Source: Flavobacterium sp. ASV13
Lineage (GTDB): Bacteria; Bacteroidota; Bacteroidia; Flavobacteriales; Flavobacteriaceae
Reading direction: 5' to 3'
Assembly (NCBI RefSeq): GCF_000745775.1
Contig: NZ_JQJY01000001.1
Span: 248,001 to 312,000 of the forward strand
DNA length: 64,000 nucleotides
Position numbers and translations under genes: made by a program. Within the stretch, counting starts at the first letter, position 1, and each line of letters begins with the position of its first letter. This document shows positions 1-7,652 of this stretch, one piece after another. A model generated the notes under the pieces. The model searched no databases. It was not told the DNA's origin and saw only the letters and a list, made by a program, of their open reading frames with translations.

Positions 1-772
1 GCAAAAGAATCACTTCTTCCTGATTTGAATTGGCAACCAAGTCATTTGATTTTACCTTCACTTTACCGGTGCGAACAAGAACTTCTACATCAGGCTGATC
101 AGAATAAGCTTTAACTCTAAAACTAGTTCCAACTACCTTTGTAACAATCTCATTAGCGTAAACGAAAAAAGGCTTTTTAGGATTTTTACTAATTTCAAAG
201 AAACCTTCGCCGGATAAATACACCTTTCTTTCGTTCCCGGTAAAGATTTTAGGGTAACTCAATTTACTATTTGGCTGTAATAAAACAGAACTTCCGTCTG
301 ATAATGTGATGATTTGTGGATTGTCAGAATTATTGGTTTGTTCAACTAATCCTTCACTATTTTCTGCTATCAGTTCTTTATAGGTAACAATATTGTCTGC
401 AGGAATATAATTTTTATAATACCAAATCGAAATCAGGCAAAAGAATAAACTAGCCGCAATACCGGTTAAAAAATAGTTTTTAAAAAACTTTGTCCCGGCA
501 TTCTTGCTGAAAAGTATTTCATTTTCCTTTTCTTCAATTTTAATCCAGGTGTTTTGTAGTGCTTTTTGAACATCAGAAGTTGATAAATCAGATTCTGGAA
601 CTTTCATTGCCAACAACAAAAGTCTGGCGTCTTCAACAAGTTTAGCGCGCTGCAGACTTTCTAGAGTCCACTCTTCCCAGCCGTCCTGATCAATTTTAAG
701 CAAAATCCAGGATTGGAATGATTCGTCTGACAAGAAGTCTTCAATTTGAGTATATGTGTTACGTTTTTGCAT
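1..772 (-). CDS. FecR family anti-sigma factor (C-terminus outside window)
   Basis: This is a membrane anti-sigma factor that would hold the neighbouring ECF sigma factor until an outer-membrane TonB receptor signals. The frame opens at an ATG at 772 and stays open to the window edge, giving about 257 residues. A cytoplasmic N-terminal part of about 110 residues precedes one membrane segment (around residues 112-130, FLTGIAASLFFCLISIWYY). A periplasmic FecR domain follows, with LSDGSSVLLQPNSKLSYP and then GEGFFEISKNPKKPF and VGTSFRVKAY, all typical of the family. The gene lies 89 bp downstream of the sigma gene, the usual order for Bacteroidota sigma/FecR pairs. A SusC-like receptor gene would be expected next, beyond the window. 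The family call is secure; the signal sensed cannot be read from the sequence. Confidence 0.93.
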   Translation of the reverse strand, partial: MQKRNTYTQIEDFLSDESFQSWILLKIDQDGWEEWTLESLQRAKLVEDARLLLLAMKVPESDLSTSDVQKALQNTWIKIEEKENEILFSKNAGTKFFKNYFLTGIAASLFFCLISIWYYKNYIPADNIVTYKELIAENSEGLVEQTNNSDNPQIITLSDGSSVLLQPNSKLSYPKIFTGNERKVYLSGEGFFEISKNPKKPFFVYANEIVTKVVGTSFRVKAYSDQPDVEVLVRTGKVKVKSNDLVANSNQEEVILL

Positions 773-861
773 CTAAAAATAAGGTTACAAAAACATAGAG
801 GACAGCTCTCTTATTATATACTCACCAAATTGTGATTTTTTTTATATTTTTTGAAATAAAA

Positions 862-1476
862 TTAAAAACTACTTGCAGATAGCAGAAGAAATAAGGAAAA
901 AGTCCCTTTCCAATCCTTGCGAAGACTCATTAAACCGCGATGCAATAAATTACTTGCAGATTGATAATTCACATCCAGCATTTCGGCAATTTGTTCTACA
1001 CTAAGACCTTGATGATAACGAAGATACAAGGCTTCTTTTTGTCTTGTCGGCAAATCATTCAGCAATTTATTTAAGTGAACTATTTTTTCTTTTGCATCAT
1101 CATCTGCGTCATCTAAAAGTTCATGATCAACTGAAAATTCCAGAAGAAAAGCAATAGAATCTGTACTGGCAGTTTTGCGAAAGATATGATCTCGCTCATG
1201 TAAACGTGCAATTCTTTTTCGGACACTCGCTAATAAATAAGCTTTAACTACAACTGAATTTTGAAGTGAATTTCGATAAATCCAAATATCTGTAAAAACA
1301 TCCTGAATACAGTCCTGCACTTTTTCTTCAAATGGAGAAAGAGAATTACCATACCGAACTAAATCGGCATAATATCTTTCAAATAACATTGAAAATGATT
1401 TTTCATCACCATCTTTCAATTTATTCCAAAGTGCATTATCGTCAAAAAGACTTGGAGTTAAAGTTGATATATTCAT
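862..1476 (-). CDS. ECF RNA polymerase sigma factor (sigma-70 family)
   Basis: This 204-residue protein is an extracytoplasmic-function sigma factor that would direct RNA polymerase to a small regulon. Region 2 is at about residues 25-70 (FSMLFERYYADLVRYG and CIQDVFTDIWIYR). Region 4 is at about 140-190 (LPTRQKEALYLRYHQGLSVEQIAEML, an HTH). There is no region 3, as is normal for ECF factors. A FecR anti-sigma gene follows on the same strand, so this is a trans-envelope signalling pair like those controlling SusC/D-type uptake loci. The C-terminal tail after region 4 is short and hydrophobic (SLFLLLSASSF), which is a little unusual. The ATG at 1476 is the natural start. Target genes are unknown. 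Confidence 0.93.
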   Translation of the reverse strand: MNISTLTPSLFDDNALWNKLKDGDEKSFSMLFERYYADLVRYGNSLSPFEEKVQDCIQDVFTDIWIYRNSLQNSVVVKAYLLASVRKRIARLHERDHIFRKTASTDSIAFLLEFSVDHELLDDADDDAKEKIVHLNKLLNDLPTRQKEALYLRYHQGLSVEQIAEMLDVNYQSASNLLHRGLMSLRKDWKGTFSLFLLLSASSF

Positions 1477-1609
1477 TCTTGTTGGGGCTGTATTCTAAAA
1501 GAGTTTAGTTTTTATTTAATGAAAAGATTTTAGTTTTTTAACATTATCCTTCACTTTTGTTCGATAAATATATAAAAGCAAATATTTAAAAACAATTATT
1601 TTACACAAA

Positions 1610-1642
1610 AGAGACAGTTTCCTAATATAGAAAACTGTCTCT
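1610..1642 (-). terminator. Hairpin, probable terminator of the 1739-4342 gene
   Basis: An 11-bp perfect inverted repeat (1610-1620 with 1632-1642, core AGAGACAGTTT) has an 11-nt loop. Read on the minus strand it is followed by a short T-rich run. It lies about 100 nt past the stop of the LRR gene and before the sigma gene, so it probably separates the two units. Confidence 0.55.
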
Positions 1643-1738
1643 CTTTATTGATTTAGCTAAGCTTATGACTAAATGTTAAAATTAATTCTATTAACTAACT
1701 ATAGTTATATTGTAAGATTTTATCGCCTATAGATTTTA

Positions 1739-4342
1739 TTAGTGTTTAACGAATTTTGCAGCTGTAATTCCTGAATTTGTTTTAATTTTTAAAATGTAAT
1801 TCCCTGCCTGAAGTCTTGAAACATCAATATTTGAAACATTTTCAGCATGTGGCACAGCAATAACTAATTGTCCTAACATATCATAAACATATATCGCTTG
1901 CTTTTCTGTTTCCTTTTTAGTGTTGATATTTAAAACATCTTTTACAGGATTCGGATAAATGTTGAAATACTGTGAAAACTCAAAGTCCTGAGTTCCTAAC
2001 GTACTAAAAGTTGAACTTGCTTTATTTGTTAAGATTGGGAAATTATAATCAAAGTAAATATTGGCTTCATTTGTAAAAGAATCCCCAACTTTTAAAGTAG
2101 CCAAGGTTTGGATTTTAAAAGCAATATAGCCGTCATTATGTGCATCATCAAAAGGAAGATTGATTTTTTCAAAGATAAACTCCACTTTATTTCCATCGGA
2201 AATTTTGGTTATAAATGAATGACTCGCATTAGTCGGAACCAAAGTCGAAATATCAAATTTTGACAAATCAATCATATCTTTAACTACAATATTTTCTGCT
2301 GGATAGGTTCCTGTGTTTTCAAAACGAATTAAATAATGCACATACTCCCCAATTAGTTCTGGTTTAATTACATCTCCTTCGAGACAAGTTTTATCATTCG
2401 GATCGTATGAGCCAACAACAATCTGACGTAGTGCAAACGAATTATCAACAGGTTTTTCATCATTTGCAATTGGCATTATTAAAGCATTAAAACTCAAACG
2501 ATCATTAATGTTTACAGCTGGGGTTTCCATTGGAGAATTTGCATTTAGGGTAAGTAAAATTTCTCTGGTTTCAAATGGCTGTAAATTTTCGTAATTCCAA
2601 GTCAACTTATTTGTTGCTTGACTAGTAACTGGTGGCATTGCAGAAACAAAATCTAAAACCGCATCATTAAAATCAAGTGTTACTGAACCTGACTTTACTT
2701 GATTCCCTTTGTTTTTAAAAACTATTTTATATGTGGCATCAAACCCTGGTCTTGCAGGGATTACAGGCACAAAAACAATTTCTAAATCTTGGTGGATGCC
2801 ATTTGGAGTAACACAAAAGTTTTGAATCGATGGACTTGTTTCTGTTGGAAAAACAACGGAAATAGATCCCGGAGAAACGTTAAAATAAGTTGAATTTTCA
2901 ATCATTGGAGTTATTGTATGTTTTCCTACTCCCATCTGAATTTCATAATTCCCGCTTGAATTTGAAATAATATTTGATGTTTTAATTCCGTCACTAATTT
3001 TATAATTTAAACTATTAAGCATAATATCAGATTCATCGCATCCATTATTATTACTGTCAAATGTATTTTTACCCTTAATAACATAATAAACTCCACCCGG
3101 TGTAAATGAACAATATGAATTTAACGAAAATGGATAAGGTGCATTACGGCTAGGAAATAAAAATTCTAACTCATCTTCATCACAGCAAATATATTTTAGA
3201 TTGTTGTTATCAGAACATTGGTAATTACTCTTTTTAATTCCATTCTTTTGATTAACAAATACTAAATTATTGTTATTAATATGAAGGTTTGCTAATAAAG
3301 GACATTGGCTAATGTCTAAAGTTTCTAAATTATTAAAACTTACAATTAGCCATTCTAACTTCTTCAAACTGCTTACATCAATGGAGGTCAAATTGTTGCG
3401 TGAACATGACAAATTTTTAAGATTCAACAGTTTTTCAACTGCTAAAGAACTTATTTTATTGTTATCACAATTTATATCTTCGAGATTATTAGAATTTTCA
3501 AGATTTAAAACCTGCAATTCATTACTCAGTACAGAAATGCGTTTAAGATTTGGCAAATTTGAAACGTCAAGAGTAGTCAATTTATTAATCCAAGCATCTA
3601 ATTCAGATAGACTTGTACAGCCTGACAATTTTAATGAAGTCAATTTGTTATTATAGACATTTACTTTTTCAAGTTTTGACAAACCTGTTAAATCTAAAGA
3701 AACCAGCTCACCAGAATCCATCATAACTTGATTTAAATTTTTACAACTAGTCAAATCAAGAGTTTGTATTTGATTGCCAATAGCAAACAATGTTTTAAGA
3801 CTTAATAAACCATCTATCTTTAACGAGGTTAAATGACTACCATTACATTGAAGAGTTTCTAACTTTGTATATGGTCTCAAATCAATAGTTCCTATATTAG
3901 TGCTGTTGATATTAAATGATGTAAGATTTGTACAGCCTGAAAAGTTAAGATTTACAAGATTATAATTTGATTCACAATTAAATTCTTGAAGCTTTACAAG
4001 CATACTTATATTTAGTGACTTTACATCATTATTATTAACGCCTCCTTCATTACCAATATCCAAATAATTTAATTGAGTAAAATTTTCAATTCCTGATAAG
4101 TCAGTGATTAATGAATTTCCTGCACTCAACCAACTTATATTTTGAGCTTCAGATACTTGTATTTCATAATCATAATTTGAATCGATCCTGCAATAATTTC
4201 CTTGTAAATCTTTAGCTATTAAATTGTTAGAGCTAGATTGAAGCAATCGTGTCTTAAAATTTTGATCTTTAAAATCAATAGTTTGTGCATTTAATTTAAA
4301 AAATAAAAAAAGTACCGTTAGTACAAAGTAGTTTTTCTTCAT
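1739..4342 (-). CDS. Leucine-rich repeat protein with T9SS type A sorting domain (paralog 1)
   Basis: This is a large secreted or surface protein of 867 residues. I start it at the ATG at 4342 (MKKNYFVLTVLFLFFKLNAQ), a good signal peptide; the frame is open 19 codons further up, but those would disrupt the signal. After a short N-terminal segment come LRR units of about 21 residues (LxxLDLSxxxxL pattern) to about residue 385. Next are a Ca-binding-like loop (DSNNNGCDESD), a small beta domain, a CARDB/DUF11-like stem with SYDPNDKTCLEG and HYLIRFENTGTYPAEN, and a C-terminal type A sorting domain (YFNIYPNPVKD, from about residue 790). The family is exported by the T9SS. Two paralogs lie at 7653-12632. 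Its N-terminal EF-hand-like loop is degenerate compared with them. The binding partner is unknown. Confidence 0.9.
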   Translation of the reverse strand: MKKNYFVLTVLFLFFKLNAQTIDFKDQNFKTRLLQSSSNNLIAKDLQGNYCRIDSNYDYEIQVSEAQNISWLSAGNSLITDLSGIENFTQLNYLDIGNEGGVNNNDVKSLNISMLVKLQEFNCESNYNLVNLNFSGCTNLTSFNINSTNIGTIDLRPYTKLETLQCNGSHLTSLKIDGLLSLKTLFAIGNQIQTLDLTSCKNLNQVMMDSGELVSLDLTGLSKLEKVNVYNNKLTSLKLSGCTSLSELDAWINKLTTLDVSNLPNLKRISVLSNELQVLNLENSNNLEDINCDNNKISSLAVEKLLNLKNLSCSRNNLTSIDVSSLKKLEWLIVSFNNLETLDISQCPLLANLHINNNNLVFVNQKNGIKKSNYQCSDNNNLKYICCDEDELEFLFPSRNAPYPFSLNSYCSFTPGGVYYVIKGKNTFDSNNNGCDESDIMLNSLNYKISDGIKTSNIISNSSGNYEIQMGVGKHTITPMIENSTYFNVSPGSISVVFPTETSPSIQNFCVTPNGIHQDLEIVFVPVIPARPGFDATYKIVFKNKGNQVKSGSVTLDFNDAVLDFVSAMPPVTSQATNKLTWNYENLQPFETREILLTLNANSPMETPAVNINDRLSFNALIMPIANDEKPVDNSFALRQIVVGSYDPNDKTCLEGDVIKPELIGEYVHYLIRFENTGTYPAENIVVKDMIDLSKFDISTLVPTNASHSFITKISDGNKVEFIFEKINLPFDDAHNDGYIAFKIQTLATLKVGDSFTNEANIYFDYNFPILTNKASSTFSTLGTQDFEFSQYFNIYPNPVKDVLNINTKKETEKQAIYVYDMLGQLVIAVPHAENVSNIDVSRLQAGNYILKIKTNSGITAAKFVKH

Positions 4343-4453
4343 AAAAAGTTTTTTGGAATCGTAAATATAATATTTTAACTCGTAAACCAATTCGTGCAAA
4401 AATATTTTATTAAGAATTTATTAAGAAAACTAAAATGTCTTCATTTGGTTAAT

Positions 4454-4461
4454 TATATTTG
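4454..4461 (+). promoter_or_regulatory. Bacteroidota -7 box upstream of the choice-of-anchor L gene
   Basis: TATATTTG fits TAnnTTTG and lies 32 nt before the ATG at 4494. I see no good TTTG at the -33 spacing, so only the -7 element is supported. Confidence 0.4.
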
Positions 4462-4493
4462 TTTTTCTATCTCTATTATTTTTAAAATTTCTA

Positions 4494-7400
4494 ATGAAGA
4501 AACTCCTACTTGTCATTGTATTTATATTTGTTTCAAACTTTGTAAGAGCACAATTAATTATTGACAATACAAGTTTTACTCCTCAGCAATTAGCACAAAA
4601 TGTGTTGCTTGGACAAGGAATTAATATTTCAAATATTAAATTTAATGGATCTTCATCAAATGCTATAAGTGACCAAATTGCTCTTTTTGACAACGGATCT
4701 ACCACTAACATTGGAATAAATAAAGGAATAATTTTAGGAACTGGAAATACAATTATTGCCAAAGGTCCGAATGACCGTTCCTTGGCTACTCTTCCAACAT
4801 CAAACTCTTTTGAAGGTGATGCGGATTTATCTATTTTAACCAATAATCAACCCATCCGAAATGTTGCCGTTTTAGAATTTGACTTTGTTCCAATAGGAAA
4901 CAAACTCACTTTCAATTTTGTATTTGCTTCTGATGAATATCCTGAATTTGTAAATGATCTGTATAACGACAACTTTGGTTTCTTTTTAAGTGGCCCGGGA
5001 ATAAGTGGTCCGTATACCGGAAATGCAAAAAACATTGCTTTGATTCCTACCAGCACATTGCCAGTATCAATAAATAACTTAAATAACGGAAAATCAAACG
5101 CTGGTCCATGTGAATACTGCCAATACTATATTGATAATACAAATGGCGCAACAATACAATATGACGGATTTACAAAAGTTATACAGGCAAGTTCAGATGT
5201 TGAATGCGGGCAAACTTATCATATAAAACTAGCAATTGCCAATGTAGATGATAATAATTATGACTCGGCAGTTTTTATAGAAGGCGCAAGTTTTAAATCT
5301 TCCGGTATTGATTTGGGTGAAGATTTAAAAATTTGTTCAGCCACAACTTATACTTTAAAAACGGGATTAGATCCTTCAGTTGTACATGAATGGAAATACA
5401 ATGGAACAGTAATTCCATCTCAAACTGGTCCGGAAATAACCGTTAATCAATCTGGAACTTACGCTGTAAAAGCAACTCCTAGCGGAATTGGATGCCCTGT
5501 TTCTGATGATATAAAAATAGATTTTGCTACGATTGCTCAACCCTATCTTTATTGTGGCACAAAAACGTCCAATTCCATTACTTTTGATTGGTTGGCACTA
5601 GGATATGCAGAGTTTTCTGTTGCTTACCAAATAGGCAGTAATCCAAAAGTAGATGTTGGATTTTTAGGCAAAGTATATTCCTATACTGTTCAAAATGTAC
5701 CAGCTGGTGAAACTGTTACCATTACGGTTACCCCTATTGGAACACCTGCAGAATGTTATGGTCCAAACTCCATTTCTTGTATTCTTGACACCTGTGTTAT
5801 TACTCCCACCTTAACTCATAGTCAAGGAGCTGTCTCACAACAAGTTTGTCAAAATACAGCAATAGCGGACATTGTTTATATTATTGGCGGAGGAGCCACA
5901 AGTGCATCAATTACTTCTGGAAATCTACCAGCGGGCGTGACAACAAGTTTAGTTGGAAATACATTTACCATTAGTGGTATTCCAACTTCATCAGGAACGT
6001 TTAATTATACTATTTCTACTCAAGGTGGTTGTGGCACGAGTGCAACAGTAACAGGAACTATAATTGTCTATGCTAAAACTGATCCTTTATTTACAACTAT
6101 TGCTCCAATATGTGAAGGTGAATTATTCACGCTCCCATTACAATCAAACAACGGAATAACTGGAACCTGGACACCTGCTTTAAACAATTTAACTACAACG
6201 GAATACACTTTTACTCCAAATTCTGGACAATGCGCCAATACAACAAAATTAACGGTAAGTGTAAAAACCAAAACAGTTCCAACATTTAATACCATTGCGC
6301 CAATTTGCGAAGGTGATATTATTGTTCTTCCATCACAATCTAATAATGGAATTTCGGGAACATGGTCACCCGCTATAAACAATCTAACGACAACTGAATA
6401 TACTTTTATTCCAAATTCTGGCGAATGTGCCATTTCAGGAAAATTAACGGTTGAAGTAAATCAAAAAACAATTCCAACATTTAATCCAATTGCACCAATT
6501 TGTGAAGGTGATTCTTTTGGTCTCCAAGTACTATCGAATAACGGGATTGCAGGAACTTGGTCACCAGCTATAAACAACTCACAAACAACTGAATATACTT
6601 TTACACCGAATTCCGGAGAATGTGCCACAAGCATGAAAACAACCGTAGTTGTAAATAAAAAAATAGTTCCAACCTTTGCACCGATTGCTCCATTATGCTA
6701 CGGAGAAACCATGTACCTGCCATCATCGTCAACTAACGGAATTACTGGAAGATTTTCATCTGTTTCATACAATACTACTTATGCAGAAGGCATTTTTACT
6801 CCAGATCCAGGCCAATGTGCAACAATAGGAAAAGTAGTTGTCGAAATATTTTCTAAAATTGAACCAAAAATTGAAAATGGCCAGATTTGTATTGAAGATA
6901 TAACGAGTAAAGTTGTTCAATCCTATTTATTGAATACTCAGTTATCCAATTCATTATATACTTTTGAATGGTTTTTAGATGGAACAAAAATCGAAAATGA
7001 ATACAATAGTACATTAGAAGCTAAAAAGGCGGGACATTATGCTGTGATTGCCATTGACAGGAACACAATATGCACTTCAAGCGCTTCTGAAGCTACTGTT
7101 ACTAGTGTAAAAACCAACTCAGGCGAATTAACAATTATACAATCTGATACTTTTTCTGAAAACGCTAATGTAGCGGTTAACGTAACCAATGCTTTAGGTT
7201 TTTTTGAATATCAAATAGACAATTTAAATTTTCAATCTTCAAATGAATTTACAAATATTACTCCCGGTAAACACATTATTACTGCGAGAAGTAACACTGG
7301 TTGTATTACGCTGAGCAAAGAATTTACAATAATTGGATATCCAAAATTCTTCACCCCAAATGGAGATGGACATAATGATACTTGGAATATTACTTCTTAT

Positions 7401-7598
7401 GAAGAAATTGAAAATGATAGAATTTTTATATTTGATCGTTATGGAAAACTTTTAAAACAGCTAAACTCTAAAACTTTAGGTTGGGACGGAACTTATAATG
7501 GGCATCAAATGCCGGCAACCGATTATTGGTTTAAAATACTTTTTACTGAAAATAAAATTGAAAAAGAATTTAAATCGCATTTTACTTTAAAAAGATAA
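4494..7598 (+). CDS. Choice-of-anchor L domain protein with T9SS type B sorting domain
   Basis: This secreted protein of 1034 residues has a signal peptide (MKKLLLVIVFIFVSNFVRAQ). A choice-of-anchor L domain follows at about residues 22-270 (typical phrases FDFVPIGNKLTFNFVFASDEYPEF and NDNFGFFLSGPG). After Ig-like regions come four tandem repeats of 65 residues, starting at about residues 530, 595, 660 and 725 (core IAPICEGD, GTWSPAINN, EYTFTPNSGECA). The last is the most diverged. The C-terminus is a type B, gliding-associated domain (FFTPNGDGHNDTWNI, about residues 955-1034). Type B signals direct T9SS export of large adhesins. It is convergent with the LRR gene at 7653. An adhesin or surface-layer role is inferred. 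Confidence 0.9.
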   Translation: MKKLLLVIVFIFVSNFVRAQLIIDNTSFTPQQLAQNVLLGQGINISNIKFNGSSSNAISDQIALFDNGSTTNIGINKGIILGTGNTIIAKGPNDRSLATLPTSNSFEGDADLSILTNNQPIRNVAVLEFDFVPIGNKLTFNFVFASDEYPEFVNDLYNDNFGFFLSGPGISGPYTGNAKNIALIPTSTLPVSINNLNNGKSNAGPCEYCQYYIDNTNGATIQYDGFTKVIQASSDVECGQTYHIKLAIANVDDNNYDSAVFIEGASFKSSGIDLGEDLKICSATTYTLKTGLDPSVVHEWKYNGTVIPSQTGPEITVNQSGTYAVKATPSGIGCPVSDDIKIDFATIAQPYLYCGTKTSNSITFDWLALGYAEFSVAYQIGSNPKVDVGFLGKVYSYTVQNVPAGETVTITVTPIGTPAECYGPNSISCILDTCVITPTLTHSQGAVSQQVCQNTAIADIVYIIGGGATSASITSGNLPAGVTTSLVGNTFTISGIPTSSGTFNYTISTQGGCGTSATVTGTIIVYAKTDPLFTTIAPICEGELFTLPLQSNNGITGTWTPALNNLTTTEYTFTPNSGQCANTTKLTVSVKTKTVPTFNTIAPICEGDIIVLPSQSNNGISGTWSPAINNLTTTEYTFIPNSGECAISGKLTVEVNQKTIPTFNPIAPICEGDSFGLQVLSNNGIAGTWSPAINNSQTTEYTFTPNSGECATSMKTTVVVNKKIVPTFAPIAPLCYGETMYLPSSSTNGITGRFSSVSYNTTYAEGIFTPDPGQCATIGKVVVEIFSKIEPKIENGQICIEDITSKVVQSYLLNTQLSNSLYTFEWFLDGTKIENEYNSTLEAKKAGHYAVIAIDRNTICTSSASEATVTSVKTNSGELTIIQSDTFSENANVAVNVTNALGFFEYQIDNLNFQSSNEFTNITPGKHIITARSNTGCITLSKEFTIIGYPKFFTPNGDGHNDTWNITSYEEIENDRIFIFDRYGKLLKQLNSKTLGWDGTYNGHQMPATDYWFKILFTENKIEKEFKSHFTLKR
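6081..6860 (+). repeat. Four tandem 195-bp coding repeats
   Basis: Units start at 6081, 6276, 6471 and 6666 and each encodes 65 residues of the 4494-7598 protein. The first three are closely similar; the fourth has diverged (TNGITGRFSS in place of NNGISGTWSP). This is a likely site of copy-number change. Confidence 0.85.
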
Positions 7599-7603
7599 TC
7601 ATA

Positions 7604-7648
7604 TTACAAAAAAAAGAGTCTTAAATTTTCAGACTCTTTTTTTTGTAA
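7604..7648. terminator. Bidirectional terminator
   Basis: An 18-bp perfect inverted repeat (7604-7621 with 7631-7648; core AAAAGAGTCT) with a 9-nt loop gives an A-run and T-run on both strands. It sits in the 54-bp gap between two convergent genes and serves both. Confidence 0.9.
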
Positions 7649-7652
7649 ACTA

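Noticed and set aside
3312..3656. Plus-strand open frame of 114 codons inside LRR paralog 1
   Set aside because: It is antisense to the regular LRR repeats, and its own leucine/serine-rich product merely mirrors the repeat codons. No signal or homology is visible.
6068..6433. Minus-strand open frame in the repeat array of the type B protein
   Set aside because: It is the complement of the tandem repeats and simply repeats with the same 195-bp period.
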